Source: Desulfuromonadaceae bacterium
Lineage (GTDB): Bacteria; Desulfobacterota; Desulfuromonadia; Desulfuromonadales; JAHYIW01
Assembly (NCBI GenBank): GCA_019429445.1
Contig: JAHYIW010000011.1
Location: 38,767 to 102,766, forward strand
DNA: 64,000 bases
Reading direction: 5' to 3'
Shown here: in pieces, positions 26,927 to 35,701 of the stretch
How the letters are laid out: each line of letters begins with the position of its first letter
How positions within the stretch are numbered: the first letter of the stretch is position 1
Notes under the pieces: generated by a model
The model's database searches: none
Seen by the model: the letters and a program-made list of their open reading frames with translations, nothing else
What the model was told of the DNA's origin: nothing
Position numbers and translations under genes: made by a program

Positions 26927-28191
26927 CGCCGCTGATCCCCGGCAGCTTGCTCTTCCCCGGTCGGAGCGGGTTGTCTGGCTGCTTCATCGGCGGTACGCAG
27001 AGCCATGCCCGCGACCGGCGCGGAAAGGCGCGAGGTAACAAGTTCTTCTCCGGCCACCAGACCGGTTTCGATCAGCACCTGGTCACGACCGCGAAAGACC
27101 GGTTGCAGCGGGCGGATTTCCAGTTTCCCGGCGGGGTCGCGCAGCCAGACCGTATTACCACCGCGCAGCCAGGCACGATCAAGCGCGGCGACCGCCGGAA
27201 GTTCCCGACCGTCGATGGTGAGCGTTACCCAGGAACCGAGCAATAGCGGCGGCTGGTTGGCATTGTCTGCGGTCAACGCCAACGGGTCGTTGACCTCAAT
27301 CAGCAGCCGGGCCAGGCGCCCCCGTTCTTCGAGTTCGGGGAGCAAGCGCAAGACGTGTCCCCGGCGTTCAACCTGTTCCCCCCACGCGGAACTGGTGATA
27401 TGGACCGTTGCCCCGGTTTGGGTCGCGTTGGGGGTATCGATCCATTGCAGTTGCGCGACCGGGAGGGTGGCCTCAATCCAGTAATGGTCTCTGTCAATCA
27501 GTGTCGCCAACGGCGTCGCGCTGGTGACCTGCGAACCGACATTAACCTGACGTGAGGCGATGATGCCGTTGAACGGGGCGGTGACGCGGGTCCGTTCAAG
27601 ATTCAGCCGGGCTTGTTCCCGCGCTGCTTGCGCGCTGTCAAGCGCGGCCTGCAACGAGTGTAGCTGCGGTCGGCGCAGCATCAGCTCGATTTCAGCCTCA
27701 CTGACAGCGCTGCCCAGCAATTCATATTCCTTTTGCGCGAGGAGCTGGTTGCCTTTTTCAAGTTGCAGCTCAGCCGTGGCCCGGGCGACATTATTTTCCT
27801 GTTGGGTGAGCGCCAGTTGATAATCACTGGCATCGAGCGTCAGGAGTGTGGCACCCCGTTGTACCTTCCCGCCGGGGAGCAGGTGCGCACTGATCGCGGT
27901 CACCGTGCCACTCACCCGAGGTCTGAGTTCGACCTGACGGGCTGCTTGCACCGTGCCGTTGGCGGTGAGGATGATTCGCTCAGCGGTGATCGCGACCGGG
28001 TGTGTTTCAACCAAGACCGCGTTGCGCACCGGCGCCCGCTTGCCGACTTTCGGTCCACTCTGCGCCAGCCACCAGGCGAGGAGGATGGCGAGCAGCAGAA
28101 TCACCAGCGGCAGGAGCCATGACACGATTTTTTTCAGGCGGCTCGCTGTTGAGCGGACCGGGGGGGGAGTAAAATCATTCGACGCAGTCAT
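26923..28191 (-). CDS. RND efflux periplasmic adaptor (membrane fusion protein)
   Basis: About 422 residues. An N-terminal membrane anchor (KIVSWLLPLVILLLAILLAW) precedes a lipoyl-like half (GTVQAARQVELRPRVSGTVT) and a short helical hairpin (ARATAELQLEKGNQLLAQKE). The return strand is RTRVTAPFNGIIASRQVNVG, followed by beta-barrel and membrane-proximal domains. It bridges pump and outer-membrane channel. The ATG at 28191, just after the preceding stop, was preferred over a longer frame to 28248 that overlaps the outer-membrane gene. Confidence 0.9.
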   Translation of the reverse strand: MTASNDFTPPPVRSTASRLKKIVSWLLPLVILLLAILLAWWLAQSGPKVGKRAPVRNAVLVETHPVAITAERIILTANGTVQAARQVELRPRVSGTVTAISAHLLPGGKVQRGATLLTLDASDYQLALTQQENNVARATAELQLEKGNQLLAQKEYELLGSAVSEAEIELMLRRPQLHSLQAALDSAQAAREQARLNLERTRVTAPFNGIIASRQVNVGSQVTSATPLATLIDRDHYWIEATLPVAQLQWIDTPNATQTGATVHITSSAWGEQVERRGHVLRLLPELEERGRLARLLIEVNDPLALTADNANQPPLLLGSWVTLTIDGRELPAVAALDRAWLRGGNTVWLRDPAGKLEIRPLQPVFRGRDQVLIETGLVAGEELVTSRLSAPVAGMALRTADEAARQPAPTGEEQAAGDQRR

Positions 28192-28201
28192 AATGGGCAG
28201 A

Positions 28202-29617
28202 CTACCTTTCACTTGTGTGGGTGACAACTGCGGACGGCCACCCGCCACTCAGAGCGCTGTAGAGGGTGATGCGATTGAGCAACAGGTCACGCTGCGCCTG
28301 AAGTTGAGTGCGTTGCAGGCGTTGCTGATCAAGCAAGGCACCCAGTACCCGCTGATAATCGGTGGCTCCGCGCAGATAGCGATCGCGCAAATTGTTGAGG
28401 ACCGAGGTGGCATAGTGTCGCTGCCGATCGAGGCTGACAAGATACTGCTGGCGACGGTCCTCCGTGCTCAGTGCATCCTCAACTTCGCCAAGAGCGGTCA
28501 ACGCGGCTTGTCGGTAGTTGTGCAGCGCGCCTTTGGCGAGCGCGGCGGTGCGCTCGACTTCCGCCCGCCGCCGCCCGCCGTCGACCAGCGGTCCCACCAG
28601 ATTGGCGGCCAGGGTGGTGAGCCAGTTATCGAAAAGCGCACTGATGCTTGCTTCGCTGGAAGAGATTCGCGCGCTGAGACTCAAGCGTGGAAAACGATCG
28701 GCAATCGCCGCCGCGACGCGCTGGTCGGCGGCCTGAACAGCGGCAAGGGCGGCGCGCAGATCGGGCCGACGCTGGATCATTTCCAGGGGCAGCCCGGTTG
28801 CCGGGCGGGGCGGCAAGGGGGGAAATTCTGCCGCCGTGGAAAGCGCGAACAAGGTGGGCGGCTGCCCGCAGAGGATGGCCAGGCGGTGTACCAGGCGCTC
28901 AATCTCGGCGCTGACAAGTTCCCCTTCACCGCGGAGCGCCGCGATCAACTGTTGTTGCTGGAGCAGATCGGCAACGCCGGCCTTGCCGGTTCGGACGCGT
29001 ACCAGCACCAGTTCCTCGATCTGCTGATTGGCGTCTAATTGCGCTTGTAACAACTCAAGCTGCCCCCGCTTTTCGATCAGCTGATACCAGGTCGACGCGA
29101 CCTGCGTTGTGAGGGTCAGTGCCGCCGTTTGCAGATCGGCGGCGCTCGCCTGAACATCAAGTTCGGCGGCGGCGCGAGTGGCGGCAACCCGCCCCCACAA
29201 GTCAAGTTCATAAGCCGCATTCAGGCCGAGAGAATAGCTGGTGGTATCTGTTGCCGCGCCATCGGGGAGACTTCTGGTCCGCCTGCCTCCGCCCTCAAGC
29301 GTGAGTGTCGGCGAACGTTCCGCCCCTGCCTTGCGGGCGACGGCGGCGGCTTGTTGCAGCCGCTCCCAGGTGGCGCGCAATCCGGGGTTCTCGGTTAAGG
29401 CGAGGGCGATGAGTTGATTCAGCCGGGGGTCGGCAAAGGTTGTCCACCAGCGTTCCGGCGACTGCACTGCGCCGGAGGCGGAGAAGTGCGCGGGAAGAAC
29501 GCCCTCCGGTTGGGTCGATTGCACCACCGGGGTACAGGCGCACAGCAACAGTGCCGTGAGCATCGCTGTAATCTGTCCGCGAGGGATTATGCCGGTTTTT
29601 TTGACGTGAAAATACAC
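28202..29617 (-). CDS. Outer-membrane efflux lipoprotein, NodT/TolC family
   Basis: 471 residues. The signal sequence ends in a lipobox (MLTALLLCACTPVVQS), suggesting a lipid-anchored outer-membrane channel of the NodT type. Two TolC-like repeats are visible, with LNQLIALALTENPGLRATWE in the first and LEMIQRRPDLRAALAAVQAA in the second. It is the first gene of the three-gene RND operon, followed by adaptor and pump with minimal spacing. Confidence 0.92.
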   Translation of the reverse strand: MYFHVKKTGIIPRGQITAMLTALLLCACTPVVQSTQPEGVLPAHFSASGAVQSPERWWTTFADPRLNQLIALALTENPGLRATWERLQQAAAVARKAGAERSPTLTLEGGGRRTRSLPDGAATDTTSYSLGLNAAYELDLWGRVAATRAAAELDVQASAADLQTAALTLTTQVASTWYQLIEKRGQLELLQAQLDANQQIEELVLVRVRTGKAGVADLLQQQQLIAALRGEGELVSAEIERLVHRLAILCGQPPTLFALSTAAEFPPLPPRPATGLPLEMIQRRPDLRAALAAVQAADQRVAAAIADRFPRLSLSARISSSEASISALFDNWLTTLAANLVGPLVDGGRRRAEVERTAALAKGALHNYRQAALTALGEVEDALSTEDRRQQYLVSLDRQRHYATSVLNNLRDRYLRGATDYQRVLGALLDQQRLQRTQLQAQRDLLLNRITLYSALSGGWPSAVVTHTSER

Positions 29618-29753
29618 TCTTTAGCCCGTGATTGAGATTGAGAATAGCGTTGCGATGGGCCGATCATAACAGATTTTGTGGTCTCTGCATGTTAAGTCTT
29701 TTGGCGGCGCGGTAAAGTTTTGTAAAGAACAGGCAGGGCGCGCTGCTCCGACA

Positions 29754-30767
29754 TCAGCAGATACGTGGCAGTTGCTCACCGGAGAGCATCTCGATTGAGC
29801 GCAGGCCGCCAATGGCGGTGCGTACCTTGACCCGACCGACCGAAGCGAGGGTGACCTCACCGATGATCGCGGCGCTTTTGCCGTAGGGGTGGTTGCGCAT
29901 CACCGCCAGCGCCGCGTCCGCGGCGGTCGGGGCGACGAAGGCGAGCAACTTTCCTTCGTTGGCGACGAACAACGGGTCGAGACCGAGGATTGCACAGGCC
30001 CCGGTTACCGCTTTGCTGACCGGAACGGAGGTCTCATTGAGGGTAATATCGACCCCCGACTGGAGGGCGATTTCCTTGAGGGTGGTGGCAACGCCGCCGC
30101 GCGTCGGATCGCGCAGCACGTGCAGGTCGGCACCGACCGCTGTGAGCAGTTCGGCCACCAGTCCGTTAAGCGGCGCGCTGTCACTGTGAATATCACTGTC
30201 AAGCTCCAGCCCTTCGCGGCGGGCCAGCACCGCCATGCCGTGATCGCCGACCGGGCCGTTGATCAGGATCTGGTCGCCGATCTTCGCTCCGCTGCCGTTG
30301 ATCGCGAAAGTGTGCTCGATGACGCCGATGCCGGAGGTATTGATAAAGATTTTGTCGGCCTTGCCGCGCGGCACGACCTTGGTATCGCCGGTGACAATCG
30401 CCACCCCGGCCTCTTCGGCAGCCGCCTTCATCGAAATCAGGATCGTGCGCAGGTCGCTGAGCGGCAAACCTTCTTCCAGAATCAGTCCGACACTCAACGC
30501 CAGCGGCCGGGCACCGACCATCGCCAGGTCGTTGACCGTGCCGTTAACGGCGAGATCGCCGATGTTGCCGCCGGGAAAGAAGAGCGGATCGACCACATAG
30601 GAGTCGGTGGTCATCGCCAGCCGACCCTTCGGTTGCGCAACGATTGCCGCGTCGTTCTGGTTTTGGGGGGTGTAGCCCGAGAGGGTCGGCACAATCAACT
30701 CGTCAAGCAGTTGATGGCTGAGTTTACCGCCACTACCGTGACCGAGGAGGATGATCTCTGATTTCAT
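29754..30767 (-). CDS. hypE: Hydrogenase maturation protein HypE
   Basis: 337 residues of the PurM-like family. HypE dehydrates the carbamoyl group on its C-terminal cysteine to cyanide for the NiFe centre. LLGHGSGGKLSHQLLDELI at the start, IVTGDTKVVPRGKADKIF, and the C-terminal PRIC with the acceptor cysteine are all present, so it should be functional. It is the last gene of the hypABCDE cluster, with an 80-base gap after hypD that holds an inverted repeat. Confidence 0.96.
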   Translation of the reverse strand: MKSEIILLGHGSGGKLSHQLLDELIVPTLSGYTPQNQNDAAIVAQPKGRLAMTTDSYVVDPLFFPGGNIGDLAVNGTVNDLAMVGARPLALSVGLILEEGLPLSDLRTILISMKAAAEEAGVAIVTGDTKVVPRGKADKIFINTSGIGVIEHTFAINGSGAKIGDQILINGPVGDHGMAVLARREGLELDSDIHSDSAPLNGLVAELLTAVGADLHVLRDPTRGGVATTLKEIALQSGVDITLNETSVPVSKAVTGACAILGLDPLFVANEGKLLAFVAPTAADAALAVMRNHPYGKSAAIIGEVTLASVGRVKVRTAIGGLRSIEMLSGEQLPRIC

Positions 30768-30791
30768 GAAGCGTACTCCTGTAACGATAAT

Positions 30792-30848
30792 ATTTCACCA
30801 CGATAAGCACGGAGAAAGGATTTTTTTTCGTGAACTTCGTGGTGAAAT
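30792..30848. repeat. Inverted repeat between hypD and hypE
   Basis: ATTTCACCACGA (30792-30803) and TCGTGGTGAAAT (30837-30848) are perfect 12-base arms, the second touching the hypD stop. A run of eight T residues lies between the arms. It resembles a common dispersed CACCACGA-type intergenic repeat. It could modulate hypE expression but lacks a terminator T run on the minus strand. Confidence 0.6.
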
Positions 30849-31942
30849 TAATCAGTTCCGTATTTGTATTCAGCCGCGCAAGTCCCTTCACTCGACACCA
30901 TGCAGGCACCGACCGGCTCTTCAGGGGTGCAGACAGTTCTGAACAGGGGACAGTCTTGCGGGGAGATTTTCCCCTTGAGGATTTCGCCGCATTGGCACCC
31001 CGGATGCTCTCGCGGCGCTTCAACCTCGACCGGCAGTTGAACCACCGCGTTGAAGGCGGCATACTCCGGGCGCATGCGCAAACCGCTGTCCGGGATGTCA
31101 CCAATCCCGCGCCAGCGAGCGGCGCACGGCTCAAAGACCTGATAGAGGATGTCGCGGGCTTTCGGGTTTCCCTCCGGGTGCACCACGCGGCGATACTGGT
31201 TTTCGACCTGCATTTTTCCGCTGACGATCTGGCGGGCCAACATCAACACCCCTTGCAGCACGTCGAGCGGCTCAAAGCCGGTAATCACGGCGGCCACCTG
31301 ATACTGATTGACCAGCGGGAGGTAGGCGTCGGAACCGATGATGGCACTGACATGGGCCGGACAGAGGTAGCCATCAACCTGAAGTTGCGGATCGCCGATC
31401 AGGGCGGCCATTGGCGCGGGCATCGTTTTGTGCGAACCGAGCACAAAGAAGTTTTTCAGCCCCTGCCGCGCGGCAGTGAGGATCGCCCCGGCGACGGTCG
31501 GGGTGGTGGTTTCGAAGCCGACGCCGAGGAAGACCACGTCCTGCGCACGATTTTTGGCCGCGATGGCGACGGCATCGAGGGGGGAATAGACGATCTTGAT
31601 CGTTGCGCCACGGGCCTGCTCGCGCATCAAGCTGCTCGATGAACCGGGCACCCGGAGCATGTCGCCAAAGGTGGTGATGATGGTGTTGGGACGTCGCGCC
31701 AGGGCGACAGCATGGTCAACGTAATCGATCGGCGTGACGCAGACCGGACAGCCGGGACCGGAGATCAGCCGGATATTTTTCGGGAGCAGGGCGCGGATGC
31801 CGTGCTGGTAGATCGCCATGGTGTGGGTGCCGCAGACCTCCATCAGCGTCATCACCCCGGAGTGGTTCGCCACTGTGCGGCGGATCGCTTCAAGCTGGAG
31901 TGCGGCCAGTTCGGGGTCACGAAATTCGGTCGTGTAGTTCAT
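30848..31942 (-). CDS. hypD: Hydrogenase maturation protein HypD
   Basis: 364 residues; iron-sulfur scaffold on which Fe(CN)2CO is built with HypC. Conserved stretches MEVCGTHTMAIYQHGI, LISGPGCPVCVTP, VGFETTTPTVAGAIL and the C-terminal cysteine-rich part (HPGCQCGEILKGKISPQDCP) are present. Its ATG overlaps the hypC stop by four bases, indicating coupling with its partner. Confidence 0.96.
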   Translation of the reverse strand: MNYTTEFRDPELAALQLEAIRRTVANHSGVMTLMEVCGTHTMAIYQHGIRALLPKNIRLISGPGCPVCVTPIDYVDHAVALARRPNTIITTFGDMLRVPGSSSSLMREQARGATIKIVYSPLDAVAIAAKNRAQDVVFLGVGFETTTPTVAGAILTAARQGLKNFFVLGSHKTMPAPMAALIGDPQLQVDGYLCPAHVSAIIGSDAYLPLVNQYQVAAVITGFEPLDVLQGVLMLARQIVSGKMQVENQYRRVVHPEGNPKARDILYQVFEPCAARWRGIGDIPDSGLRMRPEYAAFNAVVQLPVEVEAPREHPGCQCGEILKGKISPQDCPLFRTVCTPEEPVGACMVSSEGTCAAEYKYGTD

Positions 31943-32169
31943 TCCGGCAGCAACCCCTGGTCGAGGGCCCCGCGCAGCGCGTCAAGGGTCAGCTGTGCCT
32001 CTCCTTGATCGAGGCGTTCGATGGCGAACCCGGCATGGATCAGCACGTAGTCGCCGACCTTGACACCATCGATCATCATCAGACTCGCCTCGCGGCGGAC
32101 ACCATCGATTTCACACACGGCCATCTCATTGTCGATCTTGATCACTTGCATCGGTACGCCGAGGCACAT
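31939..32169 (-). CDS. hypC: Hydrogenase maturation chaperone HypC
   Basis: 76 residues starting MCLGVPMQVIKID; the cysteine at position 2 binds the Fe(CN)2CO unit and the hydrogenase large-subunit precursor. GDYVLIHAGFAIERLD is the usual second half. It lies between hypB and hypD and overlaps hypD. Confidence 0.95.
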   Translation of the reverse strand: MCLGVPMQVIKIDNEMAVCEIDGVRREASLMMIDGVKVGDYVLIHAGFAIERLDQGEAQLTLDALRGALDQGLLPE

Positions 32170-32226
32170 GGCGGCTCCTGTCTTCGCTGCGGGTTGTGGT
32201 TGCGGTGCTCCCGGCGGGTCACCTTG

Positions 32227-32991
32227 CTACGGCTGCTGCTTCCTGGCCAGACCGGTGCGCAGCCACTGATACCAGGCGTCCATGCCATCGCCCTTGAGGC
32301 AGGAGACTTCGAGGATTTCGGCAGCGGGGTTGACCTGTCGGGCAAAGGTTTTACATGTTTCGATATCGAACGGCACGTAGGGGAGCAGATCGATCTTGTT
32401 GATCAGCAGCAGGTTCGCGGCCTGAAACATCTGTGGATATTTGAGCGGTTTGTCCTCCCCTTCGGTCACGGAGAGGACCGCGACTTTATGATCTTCGCCG
32501 AGGTCGAAGGAGGCCGGGCAGACCAGGTTGCCGACGTTCTCGATCATCAGGATGTCGGTCGTGGCAAGATCAAAATGGTCGGCACCGTGACCGACCATGT
32601 GGGCGTCGAGGTGACATCCCGCACCGGTATTGATCTGGTGCGCCGGAATGCCGGTGGCGGCGATACGGTCGGCATCGTTGCTGGTCTGTTGATCCCCTTC
32701 GAGGACGGCAAAGCTGATTTCATCTTGCAGGTCGCGCAGGGTGCGCTCAAGGATCGAGGTTTTGCCCGAACCGGGTGAACTTACCAGATTGAGGACGAAC
32801 AGCCCCTGGGCGGCAAAGCGGGCGCGGTTGGCAGCGGCCAGCCGATCGTTTTTGGCGAGCAGATTTTCGCCGATGGAGAGCTTTCTGCCGCCGGGGGAGG
32901 GGCGCTGATCATGGGTGTGATCATGGGTGTGATCGTGGCGATGTTCATCGCTGTGGTGGTGGTGCTCGGCGCAGCCGCAATCGATACACAT
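32227..32991 (-). CDS. hypB: Hydrogenase nickel incorporation GTPase HypB
   Basis: 254 residues. It begins MCIDCGCAE (a CxxCxC high-affinity metal site) and then a histidine-rich stretch (HHHHSDEHRHDHTHDHTHD), which stores nickel in some HypB proteins. The GTPase domain has Walker A NLVSSPGSGKTSILE, metal-binding GAGCHLDAHMV, and the NKID specificity motif. It delivers nickel with HypA, whose stop lies directly before the hypB ATG. Confidence 0.96.
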   Translation of the reverse strand: MCIDCGCAEHHHHSDEHRHDHTHDHTHDQRPSPGGRKLSIGENLLAKNDRLAAANRARFAAQGLFVLNLVSSPGSGKTSILERTLRDLQDEISFAVLEGDQQTSNDADRIAATGIPAHQINTGAGCHLDAHMVGHGADHFDLATTDILMIENVGNLVCPASFDLGEDHKVAVLSVTEGEDKPLKYPQMFQAANLLLINKIDLLPYVPFDIETCKTFARQVNPAAEILEVSCLKGDGMDAWYQWLRTGLARKQQP

Positions 32992-33333
32992 CTAGTCAAT
33001 CTCCAGTTCTTTGACGCGTAATTCCTCCCCTTGCAGGCGCTCCAGGGACAGATTGCCACAGCCGGGGCAGGCGTAGGTCAGTTGATCGATCTGGTCTTCC
33101 CAGGCGCAGGCGGAACAGCGGGCACGACCGGGGATAAACTCGATAATCAGGCGCGCGCCGTCGAGGAGAGTCTCCTTGCTGCATGCTTCGAAGCAGAACT
33201 CCACGGCATCCGGAACCACCCCGGACAGGGCCCCGATCTCCACCGTCACGGAGAGCACCTGCGCGGCGTTTTCGGCGCGGGCGTGAGCCTGGGCAATCTC
33301 GATGATACTCTGGGTAATGCCGAGTTCGTGCAC
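32992..33333 (-). CDS. hypA: Hydrogenase nickel chaperone HypA
   Basis: 113 residues starting VHELGITQSIIEIAQ; the N-terminal His2 site binds nickel. The zinc site is formed by CSACAWEDQID and YACPGCGNLSLE. GTG at 33333 was chosen because AGGAAAGG lies just upstream and the family always begins M-H-E; a frame extending to 33435 adds unrelated residues. It heads hypABCDE. No hypF and no hydrogenase structural genes lie in the window. Confidence 0.94.
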   Translation of the reverse strand: MHELGITQSIIEIAQAHARAENAAQVLSVTVEIGALSGVVPDAVEFCFEACSKETLLDGARLIIEFIPGRARCSACAWEDQIDQLTYACPGCGNLSLERLQGEELRVKELEID

Positions 33334-33437
33334 GTCATCCCTTTCCTGCCACCCTGCAATCGGGAGGGACAATATACCTTTATTGCCGGGAGGAAAGCAA
33401 CCGTGATGGCGTCGCCATCCGCTCCAGTTTTTCAACC

Positions 33438-34409
33438 TTAGAGGAGCAGCCTGGCTGCCGCGTCACGCGCCAGGGGCGTCACTTCCAGCGGGCATTCCGT
33501 GGCGCCGCTCAGGTTGACCAGCAGGCGGGGTAAATCTTTCCCTTTGCCGTACGCGGCGACCAGTGCCGCACCGAGCTCCAGGTCGGCGGGCGTCGGCGCG
33601 CCGCTGATCAGCCCCAGTGGTCCGGCGACACCTGCGGCGCGCAACAGGATATGGTCGGGGCGGAGTTGCTGGTTGATTGCATCGTTATCGGCCTGATTGC
33701 GTCCGAGGGTCAGCTTGGAGGACGGCGAGAGGCGAAACTGACGACCGATCTTCAGCAGTTCAACGTCCGCCGGGGTGGCCTCCGGTTGATGCGCAAAGAG
33801 ATCGCGCAAGCGGTCGGAAAAATGTTTTTCGGTCAGCAGGCACCCCCCTCCCGAGGCCGGATAGTCGGTCAGGCCCCACGCTTTGGCGCAGGCTTCCTGG
33901 GGGCGGCGGGAACGGCCCGAGATGTCGAGCAGCCGGGTGCGATCGACCAGCCCTTCTTCCTCCATGATCGTTTTTGGCAGCAAGAGTGCGCTTAACGGTC
34001 GCAGGATACACTCGGGATGTCCCGAATAGTTGGCGACTGAGCGCAGCGCGTTGGCGTTCTGGCTCATCGGGCGCTGACCGAGGACTTCACCGGAGAAGAG
34101 GAAGTCGAACCCCTCTTTGGCCATGATCTCCCCGGCCAGCCGAAACATCATCGCATGGCAGTCGATGCAGGGATTCATATTCTTGCCGTAGCCGTACTTC
34201 GGCTTTTTGACCATCTCCAGGTGAACCTCACTGATGTCATGCACCTTAAGCGGCACGCCGATTTTCTCTGCCGCCTTGCGGGCTTTGCCGGCACCGAAGA
34301 ACGGGGTGACAAAGGCAATGCAGGTGACTTCAACCCCCTGCCGTTGCAAGGCCAGGGCGGCGAGGGTGCTGTCAAGCCCGCCGGATAAAAGACCTAGTGC
34401 TTTACTCAT
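33438..34409 (-). CDS. ThiI/MnmA-like ATP-pyrophosphatase domain protein
   Basis: 323 residues. ALGLLSGGLDSTLAALAL is the PP-loop that binds ATP in tRNA thiolases and related enzymes. Other features are YGKNMNPCIDCHAMMF with a CxxC, FSGEVLGQRPMSQN, and SGRSRRPQEACAKAWG with GGGCLLTEKHFSDRL. The C-terminal half resembles the extra domain of such proteins in anaerobes. It probably activates a tRNA or another acceptor for sulfur transfer, but the substrate is unknown. The start ATG at 34415 is an alternative two codons upstream. It sits about 100 bases upstream of hypA on the same strand. Confidence 0.75.
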   Translation of the reverse strand: MSKALGLLSGGLDSTLAALALQRQGVEVTCIAFVTPFFGAGKARKAAEKIGVPLKVHDISEVHLEMVKKPKYGYGKNMNPCIDCHAMMFRLAGEIMAKEGFDFLFSGEVLGQRPMSQNANALRSVANYSGHPECILRPLSALLLPKTIMEEEGLVDRTRLLDISGRSRRPQEACAKAWGLTDYPASGGGCLLTEKHFSDRLRDLFAHQPEATPADVELLKIGRQFRLSPSSKLTLGRNQADNDAINQQLRPDHILLRAAGVAGPLGLISGAPTPADLELGAALVAAYGKGKDLPRLLVNLSGATECPLEVTPLARDAAARLLL

Positions 34410-34606
34410 AAACATAATCCTTAAACTTTATTTATATGCTGTAGATTAATATTTTATACCACGGCGACGAACGCATTGGCAAATAGATTTCTGGCCCAGC
34501 AAGTGCAAATAGATAATTGCATTCATCCGCGGGCTCTGCGATAGTAGCGCCAGTTGCGCGCTCTCGCGTGAATAATTTACATTCACCTTCCCTGGGTGTT
34601 GAAACG

Positions 34607-35587
34607 ATGAAAGACCAGTTTAATCGAACAATCGAATACCTGCGCTTGTCAATTACCGATCGCTGTAATCTGCGTTGCCGCTACTGCATGCCGGAAGAGG
34701 GTGTTGTCGAGGTTACGCACGGGACAATCTTGTCTTACGAGGAACTGCTGGCAGTCGCCGCCGCCGCCGCGCGGCTCGGTGTGCGGCAGATTCGCGTCAC
34801 CGGCGGGGAGCCCCTGGTGCGGCGCGGGGTAATCGACTTCATTCGGCAGCTGGCGCAGCTTCCCGAACGTCCGGAAGTGACGATGACGACCAACGGCCTG
34901 CGGCTGGCGGAAGAGGTTGAGGCGTTGCGCGACGCCGGTCTCCAGCGGGTCAATGTCAGCCTCGATACCTTGCGTCCTGAACGGTTTATGCAGATTACCC
35001 GCCGCGACGGGCTGGAACAGGTTCTGGCGGGGATCCGAGCCGCCACCGTGGCAGGGCTTCCGGTCAAGATCAATATGGTGCCGATTGCTTCGGTCAATGA
35101 TGACGAAATTCACGATTTCGCCCGGCTTGCCGAACATCATCCGTGGGATATCCGTTTTATCGAATACATGCCGTTCGGCCCCGAACTTGACTTTCCTCCG
35201 GAGTTGCGGGTACCCGCGGACGTCATCATTGCGCGGCTGCGTGAACTGGGCCCCCTTGAACCCCTGCGCAAAGATTCCGCTATTGTCGGCCCGGCACAAC
35301 ATTATCGCCTCCCCGGCTGGCGCGGGCGACTGGGCGTAATCCCGGCGGTGTCAAATCATTTCTGTGCCGCCTGCAACCGGTTGCGCATTACCGCCGACGG
35401 GCGGATCAAGCCGTGCCTGTTTGAAGGGGGAGAATACAACCTGAAACCAGCGTTACGACCGCAGATCGATCCCCTGGCAATCGAAAAATTGCTGCTCGGA
35501 GCGGCCTGCGCCAAGCCTGAAAGGCACCGCATCAACGAGGATGATTACCTGCCACCGACGCGGGGAATGCACGGCATCGGCGGCTGA
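34607..35587 (+). CDS. moaA: GTP 3',8-cyclase MoaA
   Basis: 326 residues; radical SAM enzyme for the first step of molybdenum cofactor synthesis. The N-terminal cluster motif is SITDRCNLRCRYCMPEEGV (CxxxCxxC), RVTGGEPLVRRG is the SAM-binding part, and the C-terminal second cluster is FCAACNRLRITADGRIKPCL. ATG at 34607 was chosen since homologues start just before the IEYLRLSITDRC stretch; a frame from 34517 adds 30 unrelated residues. The ~200-base leader shows no riboswitch that I can assign. Confidence 0.95.
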   Translation: MKDQFNRTIEYLRLSITDRCNLRCRYCMPEEGVVEVTHGTILSYEELLAVAAAAARLGVRQIRVTGGEPLVRRGVIDFIRQLAQLPERPEVTMTTNGLRLAEEVEALRDAGLQRVNVSLDTLRPERFMQITRRDGLEQVLAGIRAATVAGLPVKINMVPIASVNDDEIHDFARLAEHHPWDIRFIEYMPFGPELDFPPELRVPADVIIARLRELGPLEPLRKDSAIVGPAQHYRLPGWRGRLGVIPAVSNHFCAACNRLRITADGRIKPCLFEGGEYNLKPALRPQIDPLAIEKLLLGAACAKPERHRINEDDYLPPTRGMHGIGG

Positions 35588-35701
35588 TCAGCGAGGAAAA
35601 CGACGATTAAACGGGGGGTGAGGTTGATGCGGGACGCTGCCATTCGGCACCTGGAAATTACTGGTGAAGCGGAGCGTTGGCCTGCCTGAGAGGCAACTAT
35701 T

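Noticed and set aside
34410..34606. Molybdenum-cofactor riboswitch before moaA
   Set aside because: I could not fold a convincing consensus in this leader; a covariance search would be needed.
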